64,000 bases of DNA from the NCBI GenBank assembly GCA_024401925.1, contig JAKSKD010000004.1, forward strand, positions 24,711-88,710, written 5' to 3'. This document shows, in pieces, positions 8,467 to 17,848 of this stretch (the first letter of the stretch is position 1; each line of letters begins with the position of its first letter). This stretch comes from Bacteroidales bacterium. GTDB taxonomy: Bacteria > Bacteroidota > Bacteroidia > Bacteroidales > UBA932. Under the pieces are notes generated by a model. That model ran no database searches. It was not told the DNA's origin and saw only the letters and a list, made by a program, of their open reading frames with translations. A program made the position numbers and the translations under genes.

Positions 8467-9372
8467 ATGATTATTGTTGACGCGCACAGCCACTTATGGC
8501 TTACTCAGAACACAGAAGTGGACGGAATGCCAATATATTCTATGGAGAACGGCCGTTCCATGTTCTTCGGGCAGGAAGTCCAAATGCTTCCGCCGTTTAT
8601 GACTGACAGCCGCAACACAGCGGAGATATTCATATCCAATATGAATTATGCACAGGTCAGCGCTGCTGTAGTGGTTCAGGAATTCATCGACGGCATACAG
8701 AACGGATATCTTGCAGAGGTGAAACGCAAGTTCCCCGACAGGTTCAAGGTGTGCGCTATGTTTGACTATCGTCACGACGGCTTCATCCCAGAAGCCGGAA
8801 AACTGATTTCCAACGGCATCTTTGACGGAGTCGCTATACCCGGGCACAGGCTCGGAAGACCGCTCAATGGGTCTGAGATGATGGAAATGTTCGCACTGAT
8901 GGAAGAGAAAGGACTGTTCCTCTCACTTTGCCTCCACGAGGACTGCCACCAGATTCCGGAAGTCGAGGACATAATTTCCAATTTTCCTCATTTGCGTATC
9001 GCCATAGGCCATTTCGGAATGGTTACCACAGCAGACTGGATGAAGCAGATCAATCTTGCGCGTCACGAAAATGTAAGCATAGAATGCGGAGGCATCACTT
9101 GGTTGTTCAATAGCGAATTCTACCCGTTCAACGGGGCCGTGGAAGCTATCAGAAAGGCCGCAGATGAGGTCGGAATCAAGAAACTTATGTGGGGCTCGGA
9201 TTACCCGCGCACCATCACTGCAATCACATATAGAATGTCCTACGATTTCATCCTGAAGTCGGAACTGCTTTCCGGAGAAGAAAAAGAACTATTTCTTGGA
9301 AAAAACGCAGCTGAGTTCTATAATTTCAAGAATCTGGCGGAATTGCCATATATCAAAAACATGTCGGAATAA
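8467..9372 (+). CDS. Amidohydrolase-type sugar lactonase, probable L-galactono-1,5-lactonase
   Basis: TIM-barrel metal-dependent hydrolase of the COG3618-like group (301 aa). Visible metal ligands are IVDAHSHLW near the N-terminus, CLHEDCHQ in the middle, RIAIGHFGM, and the C-terminal MWGSDYPRT aspartate. This family includes fuconolactonase, rhamnonolactonase and the L-galactono-1,5-lactonase Bvu0220 of Bacteroides vulgatus. The neighbours (dehydrogenase 9372, uxaA, uxaB, aldo/keto reductase, sugar permease) match the B. vulgatus L-galactose pathway, so I infer hydrolysis of L-galactonolactone to L-galactonate. An in-frame TTG at 8458 lies in the promoter box; ATG 8467 is preferred. The stop overlaps the next ATG by one base. 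Confidence 0.82.
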   Translation: MIIVDAHSHLWLTQNTEVDGMPIYSMENGRSMFFGQEVQMLPPFMTDSRNTAEIFISNMNYAQVSAAVVVQEFIDGIQNGYLAEVKRKFPDRFKVCAMFDYRHDGFIPEAGKLISNGIFDGVAIPGHRLGRPLNGSEMMEMFALMEEKGLFLSLCLHEDCHQIPEVEDIISNFPHLRIAIGHFGMVTTADWMKQINLARHENVSIECGGITWLFNSEFYPFNGAVEAIRKAADEVGIKKLMWGSDYPRTITAITYRMSYDFILKSELLSGEEKELFLGKNAAEFYNFKNLAELPYIKNMSE

Positions 9373-10391
9373 TGAAAGCTTTACAGATAGCAAAACAGGG
9401 AGAAATCAAACAGATCGAGATGGAAAAACCCGTTCCGCAGGATGGAGAAGTCTTGCTGAAACTGAATTATGTCGGCTTCTGTGGATCGGACCTCAACACC
9501 TTCCGCGGCAGGAATGCAATGGCAAAACCGGAAGTAATTCCGGGACACGAAGTCGGTGCGACAATAGAAGCGCTTGGCGAAGGAGTGCCGGAGAGTCTCA
9601 AACCGGGAATGAACGTGACCGTAAACCCCTACACCAATTGCGGAGTATGCCCTTCCTGCAAGAATATGAGATACAATGCCTGCGAACATAATGAAACACT
9701 GGGAGTCCAAAGGGATGGCGCAATGAGGGAATATATCTGTCTCCCTTGGGGCAAAATCATCCCGGCGGAAGGTCTGCCTCCGAAGGAGACAGCATTGGTC
9801 GAGCCAATGAGTGTAGGCTTCCACGCTGTTGCAAGGGCTATGGTCACTGAGGCAGAAACGGTTATGGTGATAGGATGCGGTATGGTAGGGCTCGGTGCTG
9901 TAGTTGGAGCAGCAAGCCGCAGTGCCAGGGTCATCGCCGCCGATATAGACAGGGAAAAGTTGGAGCTTGCAAAGCAGATGGGTGCATCATACGCATTGGA
10001 TACCACTGACGCTGACTTTCACAAGAATCTGAGAGAAATAACGGGCGGGAACGGTCCTGACGTCGTCATTGAGGCCGTGGGGTCACCGTCCACCTACAGG
10101 CTTGCAATAGACGAGGTTGCATTCACTGGGAGGGTCACCTTCATCGGATACTCCAAATCGGAAGTCAGCTTCGACACCAGTCTTTTCGTCAAGAAAGAAC
10201 TTGACATCAGAGGATCTCGAAATGCTACGCCTTCCGACTTTGAAGCCGTCATCAACTATCTGAAACGCGGGACCTGCCCGACCGACAGGCTCATTTCCGA
10301 TGTGGTCGGTTATGAAAACGCCCAAAAGGCAATGGAACATTGGTCAGAGAATCCCGGGAAAGTGTTCAGAATTCTGCTGAAAGCATCATAG
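9372..10391 (+). CDS. Zinc-dependent alcohol dehydrogenase (MDR), probable L-galactonate 5-dehydrogenase
   Basis: Medium-chain dehydrogenase of 339 residues. The catalytic zinc site is GFCGSDLNTFRG plus GHEVGA; the structural zinc site has four cysteines in NCGVCPSCKNMRYNAC; the Rossmann motif is VIGCGMVGLGAV followed by the acidic AADID, favouring NAD+. It is translated directly after the lactonase (ATAATG overlap). In the B. vulgatus L-galactose route the equivalent enzyme (Bvu0222) oxidises L-galactonate to D-tagaturonate, exactly the substrate of UxaB encoded nearby. Specificity is inferred from context; sorbitol or threonine dehydrogenases share these motifs. It converges on uxaA with a 6-base overlap. 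Confidence 0.82.
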   Translation: MKALQIAKQGEIKQIEMEKPVPQDGEVLLKLNYVGFCGSDLNTFRGRNAMAKPEVIPGHEVGATIEALGEGVPESLKPGMNVTVNPYTNCGVCPSCKNMRYNACEHNETLGVQRDGAMREYICLPWGKIIPAEGLPPKETALVEPMSVGFHAVARAMVTEAETVMVIGCGMVGLGAVVGAASRSARVIAADIDREKLELAKQMGASYALDTTDADFHKNLREITGGNGPDVVIEAVGSPSTYRLAIDEVAFTGRVTFIGYSKSEVSFDTSLFVKKELDIRGSRNATPSDFEAVINYLKRGTCPTDRLISDVVGYENAQKAMEHWSENPGKVFRILLKAS

Positions 10392-11876
10392 CGTAACCCC
10401 GGACTTGAATATCGCCATTTCGCGGGAATTGTTGAGTTCGCTCTTTGAGAAGCGTCCGTCAACGATTTCCAGCACCGTATTGATAAATCTCTCCCTGACT
10501 TCTTCGATGTTGCAGCATCCGGCCAGAACCCCGGCATCGAAATCTATCCAGGATGGTTTCCTCTCAGCAAGAGGAGTGTTGGAACTGACTTTGACGGTAG
10601 GGACAAAACTGCCCAGAGGAGTTCCGCGTCCTGTAGTGAAGAGTATTATCTGGCAACCCGATGCAGCCAGAGCCGTGGAGGAAACTATGTCATTGCCGGG
10701 TGAGGAAAGGAGATTGAGTCCTTTCGTTTTAATCAGACCGGCATAATCCACGACATCCACCACAGGACTTGACCCACCTTTTCGTATGCAGCCGAGAGAT
10801 TTTTCCTCAAGAGTGGAGATACCTCCAGCCTTGTTCCCCGGGGACGGATTTTCGTACACGGGCTGTCCGTTGGAGGTGAAATAGTCCTTGAACCCGTTTA
10901 TCAGCCGTACGGTCTTATCGAATATATCTCCGTTGCAGCATCTATCCATCAGGATAGTTTCCGCACCGAACATCTCAGGGACTTCAGTCAGAACAGCGGT
11001 ACCACCTTCAGCGACAAGCCAGTCAGAGAAACGTCCCAACAGAGGATTTGCCGTAATACCACTCAGTCCATCAGAACCGCCGCATTTAAGGCCGACCTTC
11101 AGCTTTGAGACCGGAACCTCACCCCTCACATCCGTAGAGGCTATTGAGAACAACTGTCGCAGCAAAGAAAGCCCGTATTCCAGTTCGTCCCCATCGACTT
11201 CCTGAACCTTCATAGTGCGGATGCGTTCCTTATCATAATCCCCCGCCTCATCCAGCAGCGCTTCAAGCTGATTATTCTCGCAGCCGAGGCTTACAACCAG
11301 AGCGCCACCGCAGTTCGGATGGTGCAGCAGATCCGCCAGTATCTTTCTTGTATTTTCGTGATCATCGCCGAGTTGCGAACAGCCATAATTGTGAGGGAAT
11401 GGGACAACGGCATCGACACTGCCTCCCCTATCCTCAATTTCTTTTGAAAAACGCAAAGCGAGTTCATTCACGATGCCGTTCACACATCCGACAGTCGGGA
11501 TGACCCAAATCTGGTTCCGAACGCCCACATCCCCGTTCCTGCGGATAAAGCCTCGAAAGGTTCGTCCTCCGGTAACTCCGTCAGGTGCAGGCCGGGCAGA
11601 AGCACAAGGATTGTATGAATACTCCGACCTGTCGCTTAAACTGGAGCGGAGGGAGTTATGATCCACAAGAGAACCGGCCCCGGTCGCCTTTATCAAATGT
11701 CCTATTGGAAAACCGTACTTCACGGCACATCCTCCTTCCGGAATATCCTCCAGGGCAAACTTGTGGCCTGAAGGGATATCTTCTATGAGACGTACGCCAC
11801 ATACTTCAGAGCCTTTGTGGAGACTCTTCAGCGCAACAGCCACATTATCTTTCGGATCTATTCTGCAATAATCCAT
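10386..11876 (-). CDS. uxaA: Altronate dehydratase
   Basis: Dehydrates D-altronate to 2-keto-3-deoxy-D-gluconate. The 496-residue protein has an N-terminal SAF domain (about residues 1-90; DIPSGHKFALEDIPEGG, KYGFPIGHL) and the large C-terminal catalytic part with GFIRRNGDVGVRN, FPHNYGCSQLGDDHENT, GLKCGGSDGLSGITANP and FTTGRGTPLGS, all typical of UxaA/GarD. The ATG overlaps the uxaB stop by one base (TAATG). The pathway would continue through KDG kinase and aldolase, which are not in the window. Confidence 0.93.
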   Translation of the reverse strand: MDYCRIDPKDNVAVALKSLHKGSEVCGVRLIEDIPSGHKFALEDIPEGGCAVKYGFPIGHLIKATGAGSLVDHNSLRSSLSDRSEYSYNPCASARPAPDGVTGGRTFRGFIRRNGDVGVRNQIWVIPTVGCVNGIVNELALRFSKEIEDRGGSVDAVVPFPHNYGCSQLGDDHENTRKILADLLHHPNCGGALVVSLGCENNQLEALLDEAGDYDKERIRTMKVQEVDGDELEYGLSLLRQLFSIASTDVRGEVPVSKLKVGLKCGGSDGLSGITANPLLGRFSDWLVAEGGTAVLTEVPEMFGAETILMDRCCNGDIFDKTVRLINGFKDYFTSNGQPVYENPSPGNKAGGISTLEEKSLGCIRKGGSSPVVDVVDYAGLIKTKGLNLLSSPGNDIVSSTALAASGCQIILFTTGRGTPLGSFVPTVKVSSNTPLAERKPSWIDFDAGVLAGCCNIEEVRERFINTVLEIVDGRFSKSELNNSREMAIFKSGVTL

Positions 11877-13282
11877 TATAATATTGTTTCGAGGGCCTCC
11901 CTCATACCATATTTTTCAATCAGGGCGATATCCTTGCCCAACAGTTCCGCGAATCCGGAAAGCGCTGTCAGGTCTTCGCCCCATATTTCCTCCGCAGAAA
12001 GCACCGTACGGGCCACGCAGAACGGGTCGGTACTGCTCCAGGCTTTATTCAGGAGGGCTATTACTTCGGCATCATCATCCGGGACAATGACATCGTCACC
12101 TCTCCTGCCGCCCTTGTAATATTCACAGATAGCAGCAAGCCCAAATACAAGTCCCTGAGGCAGAGTGCCTTCCCTTTCAAGAAATGTCTTTATTCCCGGG
12201 AGGTCGCGGGTCTTGAACTTCGGGAAGCTGTTCAGCATAATGCTGGTCACATAATGCTTGATGTACGGATTGCGGAAACGCTCCATAACGGCATCAGCAA
12301 AGGAAATCCTTTCCTGCATCGGAAGATCCAGAGTCAGCAGCAACTCATCATACATCACTTTGCGGACAAATCTGCCCACAAGCGGGTCCTCACAGCATTC
12401 ACGCACTGTATCAAGTCCGCTGAGATACCCCACCGGGCTGAGTACAGTATGAGGGCCGTTCAAGAGTGTCACCTTACGTTTGTGGAACGGCTCTTCCGAT
12501 TGGACGAACTTGACGTTAAGTCCGCATCTGTCGGCAGGAAATTCTTCAGAAAGGGATTCCGGAGCTTCTATCACCCAGAGATGGAAAATTTCGCCCTTCA
12601 CCAGCTGCTTGTCTTCATACCCGATGCGGACCGTCAATTCCTCCGCCCCGTCCTTCGGGTATCCTGGAACGATTCTATCCACAAGGGTACTGTATATCCG
12701 GCAGGAATTCAAAAACCAGTCCCTGAATCCGTCTTCCAGTTTCCAATGGTCGATATACTTCAGAATGCATTCTTTCAGGCATTTTCCATTTTCGAAAATA
12801 AGTTCGCACGGCAGGATGATGAAACCTTTGTCAGGGTCGCCGTTGAAATGGGAGTATCTATGATGGAGCAGCTGCACCAACTTGCCCGGATATGATGCTG
12901 CAGGCTTGTCATCGAAGCTGCAGGACGGGTCGAACGCAATCCCGGCCTCTGTCGTATTGGATACTATGAAACGCATTTCCGGCTGCTCTGCAAGCGCAAT
13001 ATATGTCCCGAATTCCTTATACGGGTCCACTCCCCGGCTGATACAGTCAATCAATTCGATTGAATCCACAGGCTCGCCTCCTGACAAGCCCTGCAGGTTG
13101 ACGTGATACCGGCAATTCTGGGCCGTAAGAGCAGCTACATGGCCTCCGGCCCTCGGCTGCACAACCACGACGGATGCGTTGAAATCCGTCTCATGATTCA
13201 TTCTGGTTACGATCCAGTCGAAGAAGGCGCGCAGGAAATTACCCTCGCCGAACTGTATGATTTTTTCCGTTCTGACTTCCAT
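11876..13282 (-). CDS. uxaB: Tagaturonate reductase (altronate oxidoreductase)
   Basis: NADH-dependent interconversion of D-tagaturonate and D-altronate; polyol/mannitol dehydrogenase superfamily. The N-terminus KIIQFGEGNFLRAFFDW matches UxaB closely, followed by SNTTEAGIAFDP and the substrate-site segment LNGPHTVLSPVGYLSGLDTV and KVMYDELLLTLD. I use ATG 13282 (468 aa); a TTG three codons upstream is possible. It lies 48 bases behind the aldo/keto reductase gene and is coupled to uxaA. Confidence 0.93.
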   Translation of the reverse strand: MEVRTEKIIQFGEGNFLRAFFDWIVTRMNHETDFNASVVVVQPRAGGHVAALTAQNCRYHVNLQGLSGGEPVDSIELIDCISRGVDPYKEFGTYIALAEQPEMRFIVSNTTEAGIAFDPSCSFDDKPAASYPGKLVQLLHHRYSHFNGDPDKGFIILPCELIFENGKCLKECILKYIDHWKLEDGFRDWFLNSCRIYSTLVDRIVPGYPKDGAEELTVRIGYEDKQLVKGEIFHLWVIEAPESLSEEFPADRCGLNVKFVQSEEPFHKRKVTLLNGPHTVLSPVGYLSGLDTVRECCEDPLVGRFVRKVMYDELLLTLDLPMQERISFADAVMERFRNPYIKHYVTSIMLNSFPKFKTRDLPGIKTFLEREGTLPQGLVFGLAAICEYYKGGRRGDDVIVPDDDAEVIALLNKAWSSTDPFCVARTVLSAEEIWGEDLTALSGFAELLGKDIALIEKYGMREALETIL

Positions 13283-13330
13283 ATTTCTCAAAGCGCTGCC
13301 ATTCCTCCGTAATGGTCATCTCCAAACAGA

Positions 13331-14263
13331 CTACGAATTGTTCCAACGGACTCTCTTCTGGTCTCCGATTATGTCCTGAACCTTCTTTACGAGCTCCCGG
13401 TCAATCGGTTGGTTCACGTATTCAATGTTCTTCCGCACATTGTCAGGATTTGCCGAGCTGAAAAGCGTCGTTGCAATACGCGGGCTGCTCACAGCATACT
13501 GGACAGCGAGTTTTTCTATAGGATACCCGACTTCATTGCAATATGCAGCAGCTTTTGCACAGGCCTCCACCAATGATTTCGCAGCGGGATGCCAATCCGG
13601 AACGCCCCTGGTGGAAAGCAACCCCATTGAAAGAGGCGAAGCATTGATCAGACCGATTCCTTTGCTCTCAAAAAAGTCGAAGTACTCGGTCAGGAGGTCG
13701 TCATTAAGGCAATAATGGCAGAAACAAAGCACTGACTCCACAGTTCCAGGAGCAGAATGCTCTATTACCCATTGCAGGTTCTCCGGCTGCAGGTCCGTAA
13801 TTCCCACGTGGCTGACAACACCCTTTTCCCTCAATTCCACAAGAGCAGGAAGCGTTTCTTCGGCAACCTGATGAAGATCTGCGAATTCAATGTCGTGGAC
13901 ATTTATGAGGTCGATGTGATCGATTCCGAGACGTTCCATACTTTCATAAACGCTCTCTGTCGCACGCTTTGCCGAATAATCCCAGGTATTGACACCGTCC
14001 TTCCCATATCGGCCAACCTTTGTAGAAAGAAGGTACTTGTTTCTCTGAATCTGCCGCAAGGCCTTCCCCAATACGGTTTCCGCCTTGTAATGTCCGTAGT
14101 ACGGAGAGACATCGATGAAATTGATTCCGCCTTCAATGGCAGCAAACACGGCCTCTATTGCCTTTCCTTCATCAATCTGGTGGAAGACTCCCCCGAGCGA
14201 AGAAGCGCCGAATGACAGATTCGACACCTTCATTCCTGTCTTCCCTATTTCCTTATATTCCAT
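13331..14263 (-). CDS. Aldo/keto reductase, probable L-galactose dehydrogenase
   Basis: 310-residue NAD(P)-dependent TIM-barrel enzyme. The catalytic tetrad is recognisable: FIDVSPYYGHYKAETVLGKAL (Asp, Tyr) and LLSTKVGRYG (Lys), then LINVHDIEF with the His. YSAKRATESVYESMERLG and the long HYCLNDD loop are those of the plant-type L-galactose / D-threo-aldose dehydrogenase group. In B. vulgatus the corresponding enzyme (Bvu0219) oxidises L-galactose to L-galactono-1,5-lactone. Being first in an operon with uxaB and uxaA and divergent from a FucP-type permease supports the same role. L-fucose or D-arabinose oxidation is an alternative. Confidence 0.82.
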   Translation of the reverse strand: MEYKEIGKTGMKVSNLSFGASSLGGVFHQIDEGKAIEAVFAAIEGGINFIDVSPYYGHYKAETVLGKALRQIQRNKYLLSTKVGRYGKDGVNTWDYSAKRATESVYESMERLGIDHIDLINVHDIEFADLHQVAEETLPALVELREKGVVSHVGITDLQPENLQWVIEHSAPGTVESVLCFCHYCLNDDLLTEYFDFFESKGIGLINASPLSMGLLSTRGVPDWHPAAKSLVEACAKAAAYCNEVGYPIEKLAVQYAVSSPRIATTLFSSANPDNVRKNIEYVNQPIDRELVKKVQDIIGDQKRVRWNNS

Positions 14264-14305
14264 ATTAATTGAGTTTTAGAACCTGTTTTAAGTCGGATAT
14301 TTCCA

Positions 14306-14313
14306 CAAATTTA
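14306..14313 (-). promoter_or_regulatory. -7 promoter box for the aldo/keto reductase-uxaB-uxaA operon
   Basis: TAAATTTG on the minus strand matches TAnnTTTG, 42 bases before the ATG at 14263. The A/T-rich 111-base divergent spacer (14264-14374) should also hold the promoter of the permease gene; TATATTTA around 14347 is a weaker candidate for that. Confidence 0.45.
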
Positions 14314-14374
14314 ACGAAAATGTTGTCGAACAATAAAATAAAGTAAATATATTTATCTGAACAATTGACGGATT

Positions 14375-15625
14375 ATGAAAAATAACAAAGAAAAACTCTC
14401 TCTTGCGCTGATTTTCTCGCTGTTTTTTCTCTGGGCGATAAGCAGCAACCTTCTCCCTACGATGATCAGGCAACTTATGAAAACCTGCGAGTTAAGTACA
14501 TTTACGGCTTCATTCACTGAAAGTGCCTACTGGATAGCATACTTCATTTTCCCCATCCCTATCGCGATGTTTATGAAGAAGTACAGCTACAAGGCGGGCG
14601 TAATTTTCGGACTGTCCCTTTCGGCTTTCGGGTGCTTGCTGTTTCTTCCTGCAGCAGTTGTGAAGGCATATCCGATGTACCTCGCTGTCTTCTTTGTGAT
14701 TGCTACGGGAATGTGCTTCCTGGAAACAGCCGCAAACCCGTACGTGACATCGCTCGGAAATCCTGGAACTGCCCCGCGCAGGCTAAATCTGGCACAGGCT
14801 TTCAATGGGCTGGGAGCCTTTATCGCGGCAATGTTCCTCAGTAAGCTTGTGCTCAGCGGAGATGTCTATACCAGAGAGAATCTGCCTCAGGCATATCCTG
14901 GAGGCTGGGATGGATACATCCAAGCCGAGACCGATTCAATGAAGCTTCCGTATATGATTCTGGCGGCTGTGCTGGTTGTCACCATAGTAGCTATCATAAT
15001 CGCAAATCTCCCGAAGACAAAGGAAGAGGTTGAATCTGAAGGGAAAGAAGGTAAACTGATTGACTTCAGGGTCCTCAAACGTTCACACCTCAGGAAAGGA
15101 GTTGTAGCACAGTTCTTCTACAACGGAGGCCAGACAGCCATCAACAGCCTGTTTCTGGTATATTGCTGTACTTATTCCGGCATTGATGAGGCCACGGCCA
15201 CAACATATTTCGGCCTTTATATGCTGTGCTTCCTGCTCGGGAGATGGATAGGCACACTCCTGATGGGCAAATTCAAGCCACACAATATGCTGGCCGCATA
15301 TGCCGTTATGAACGTACTGCTATGCGCCGTCATTGTCATCTTCGGCGGTACTGTCGGCATATTCGCTATGATGGCGGTATCCTTCTTTATGTCTATAATG
15401 TACCCGACTCAGTTCTCACTCTCTCTCGAAGGCCTCGGGGAACAAACAAAAAGCGGCTCCGCCTTCCTCGTTATGGCAATCATAGGCAATGCCTGCCTGC
15501 CACAGCTTACGGCATACATTATGAACCGTAACCCTGAAATGTACAGCATAGCATATCTGATACCTCTGATTTGCTTTGCCGTATGCGCATACTACGGATT
15601 CAAGGGACATATTGTCAGAGATTAG
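14375..15625 (+). CDS. FucP-type MFS sugar:H+ symporter, probable L-galactose importer
   Basis: Twelve-helix inner-membrane protein (416 aa). The start LALIFSLFFLWAISSNLLPTM, the ESAYWIAYFIFPIP segment and CFLETAANPYVTSLG are FucP/GluP family signatures (compare FFLWG...N and ETAANPY in E. coli FucP). L-galactose is the 6-hydroxy analogue of L-fucose and is a known FucP substrate, so with the divergent L-galactose genes this is the likely importer. No fucose isomerase, kinase or aldolase lies nearby, which argues against an ordinary fucose operon. Confidence 0.88.
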   Translation: MKNNKEKLSLALIFSLFFLWAISSNLLPTMIRQLMKTCELSTFTASFTESAYWIAYFIFPIPIAMFMKKYSYKAGVIFGLSLSAFGCLLFLPAAVVKAYPMYLAVFFVIATGMCFLETAANPYVTSLGNPGTAPRRLNLAQAFNGLGAFIAAMFLSKLVLSGDVYTRENLPQAYPGGWDGYIQAETDSMKLPYMILAAVLVVTIVAIIIANLPKTKEEVESEGKEGKLIDFRVLKRSHLRKGVVAQFFYNGGQTAINSLFLVYCCTYSGIDEATATTYFGLYMLCFLLGRWIGTLLMGKFKPHNMLAAYAVMNVLLCAVIVIFGGTVGIFAMMAVSFFMSIMYPTQFSLSLEGLGEQTKSGSAFLVMAIIGNACLPQLTAYIMNRNPEMYSIAYLIPLICFAVCAYYGFKGHIVRD

Positions 15626-15642
15626 GTTTTTTATTACCTTTG
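15612..15642 (+). promoter_or_regulatory. recA promoter
   Basis: TACCTTTG (15635-15642) matches the Bacteroidota -7 box, and a TTG at 15612-15614 stands 20 bases upstream where the -33 element belongs. recA starts at 15668 after an A/T-rich leader of about 20 bases. I see no LexA-type palindrome here. Confidence 0.6.
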
Positions 15643-15667
15643 TTAATTAACTTAAAATAATATCATT

Positions 15668-16696
15668 ATGGCTAAAGAAGTTGAAGTACAGGCCGCTGAA
15701 GCAAATGCCGCAAAGTTGAAGGCATTGCAGGCCACGATCGACAAGATTGAGAAAGATTATGGGAAAGGTACGATCATGAAGTTGGGAGATCAGCCACAAT
15801 GGGACGTACAGGTTATTCCGAGCGGATCCATAGCATTGGACCACGCTCTTGGTATCGGAGGCTATCCTAAGGGAAGAATCATTGAAATATATGGTCCGGA
15901 ATCCAGCGGAAAGACCACGCTTGCCATTCACGCCATCGCAGAAGCGCAGAAGACAGGCGGTATCGCGGCAATGATCGATGCCGAACACGCATTCGACAGG
16001 GCATACGCAAAAGCATTGGGAGTCAATCTTGAGACTCTCCTCATTTCACAGCCGGACAACGGGGAGCAGGCCCTTGAGATTGCCGACAACCTTATCCGCT
16101 CCGGAGCCATCGACATCGTGGTCATCGACTCCGTTGCAGCACTTACCCCAAAGGCTGAGATCGAGGGCGAGATGGGAGACAACAAGGTCGGGCTCCAGGC
16201 ACGGCTGATGAGCCAGGCTCTCAGAAAACTTACAGCAAATATCGCAAAGACAAACACCTGCTGCATATTTATCAACCAGCTCAGAGAGAAGATAGGCATA
16301 ATGTTCGGCAACCCTGAGACCACCACCGGCGGAAACGCCCTCAAGTTCTATGCTTCAGTCCGGATAGACGTAAGACGTACCACCCAACTGAAGGACGGCG
16401 AGGACCCTACCGGGAACAGGACCAGAGTGAAAGTCGTAAAGAACAAGATGGCTCCTCCTTTCAAAAAGGCCGAATTCGACATCGTGTTCGGAGAAGGTAT
16501 TTCCAAGGTAGGTGAGATAATTGATCTCGCTTCCGACCTTGACATCATCCACAAGAGCGGAAGTTGGTTCAGCTACAATGAGGCTAAACTGGCTCAGGGA
16601 AGGGATGCAGTGAAGCAGTTGCTCAGCGACAATCCTGAGCTCTGCGACGAGATTGAGGGCAAAATACGCGAGGCACTGGCACAAGTTAAAGACTGA
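15668..16696 (+). CDS. recA: Recombinase RecA
   Basis: DNA strand-exchange ATPase and SOS co-protease. The 342-residue protein has Walker [10 protein letters not shown], the conserved IDAEHAFD, Walker B VVIDSV, and [15 protein letters not shown]. The C-terminus is shorter and less acidic than in E. coli, as usual in Bacteroidota. The stop overlaps the trpS start by one base. Confidence 0.98.
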   Translation: MAKEVEVQAAEANAAKLKALQATIDKIEKDYGKGTIMKLGDQPQWDVQVIPSGSIALDHALGIGGYPKGRIIEIYGPESSGKTTLAIHAIAEAQKTGGIAAMIDAEHAFDRAYAKALGVNLETLLISQPDNGEQALEIADNLIRSGAIDIVVIDSVAALTPKAEIEGEMGDNKVGLQARLMSQALRKLTANIAKTNTCCIFINQLREKIGIMFGNPETTTGGNALKFYASVRIDVRRTTQLKDGEDPTGNRTRVKVVKNKMAPPFKKAEFDIVFGEGISKVGEIIDLASDLDIIHKSGSWFSYNEAKLAQGRDAVKQLLSDNPELCDEIEGKIREALAQVKD

Positions 16697-17844
16697 TGGG
16701 AAAGATAATTCTTACTGGCGACCGTCCTACAGGCCGCCTTCATATCGGACATTATGTAGGTTCACTCAGACGCAGGGTCGAGCTCCAGAACAGCGGCAAA
16801 TTCGACAAGATATTCATTATGATTGCCGATGCCCAGGCTCTTACCGACAATGCGGACAATCCAGAGAAAGTGAGACAGAACATAATCGAGGTCGCGCTGG
16901 ACTATATGTCCGCCGGACTGGATCCGGAGAAATCCACCCTGTTCATCCAGTCGCAGGTAAGCGAGCTGACCGAACTGACCTTTTTCTATGAAAACCTCGT
17001 TACTGTACAGAGGCTTCAGCGCAACCCGACCGTCAAGCAGGAAATTCAGTTGAGAGGCTTCTCAGAAAATACTGACGGGTCTGACAACAAAGCCGGCACA
17101 CCTGTCGGGTTCTTCTGCTACCCTATCAGCCAGGCCGCTGACATCACCGCCTTCAAGGCCACCACTGTACCTGTCGGGGAAGATCAGGAGCCTATGATCG
17201 AACAGACAAGGGAAATAGTAAGGAAATTCAATTCCACATATGGAGAGACTCTCGTGGAGCCTGAGATAATGCTACCGGACAATGCAGCCTGCCTGCGTCT
17301 TCCGGGAACTGACGGAAAGGCCAAGATGAGCAAATCCCTCGGAAACTGCATATATCTTTCTGATGACGCAGAGACAGTATGGGCCAAAGTCAAGGGAATG
17401 TACACGGACCCGGGGCATCTCCAGGTCTCAGATCCCGGCAGAGTTGAAGGGAATACGGTATTCACCTACCTTGACGCCTTCTGCAAACCGGAGCACTTCG
17501 ACAAATTTGCATCCTGCTTCATAGGCAAGAAAGTAAGTTTCGAATTTCACAGCCTCGATGAGGTCAAGGCACAATACCGTGCCGGAGGCCTCGGCGACAT
17601 GATGATAAAGAACTTCCTCAATGCCGTCCTGAACGACACGCTCGAACCTATCAGAACAAGGCGTCACGAGTTGGAGAAGAACATCCCTTACGTATATGAG
17701 GTACTCCGCAAAGGCTCTGAAGAAGCACGCAAAGTAGCCGCCCAAACACTCTCAGACGTCAAGAAAGCAATGAAAATCAACTACTTCGATCCGGGAGTGC
17801 TCGACGAGCTCATTGCTGAGCAGACAGCTAAATTCAATCAATAA
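16696..17844 (+). CDS. trpS: Tryptophan--tRNA ligase
   Basis: Class I aminoacyl-tRNA synthetase charging tRNA-Trp. The signature motifs are [14 protein letters not shown] (HIGH) near the N-terminus and KMSKSLGN at about residue 212. The specificity segment [14 protein letters not shown] and [15 protein letters not shown] are also typical. At 382 residues it is slightly longer than the average bacterial enzyme. It is co-translated with recA and converges on the GH27 gene with 4 bases between the stops. Confidence 0.97.
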   Translation: MGKIILTGDRPTGRLHIGHYVGSLRRRVELQNSGKFDKIFIMIADAQALTDNADNPEKVRQNIIEVALDYMSAGLDPEKSTLFIQSQVSELTELTFFYENLVTVQRLQRNPTVKQEIQLRGFSENTDGSDNKAGTPVGFFCYPISQAADITAFKATTVPVGEDQEPMIEQTREIVRKFNSTYGETLVEPEIMLPDNAACLRLPGTDGKAKMSKSLGNCIYLSDDAETVWAKVKGMYTDPGHLQVSDPGRVEGNTVFTYLDAFCKPEHFDKFASCFIGKKVSFEFHSLDEVKAQYRAGGLGDMMIKNFLNAVLNDTLEPIRTRRHELEKNIPYVYEVLRKGSEEARKVAAQTLSDVKKAMKINYFDPGVLDELIAEQTAKFNQ

Positions 17845-17848
17845 CCGA

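Noticed and set aside
14375-15625. Ordinary L-fucose operon around the FucP-type permease
   Set aside because: No fucose isomerase, kinase or aldolase; the neighbours instead fit oxidative L-galactose catabolism.
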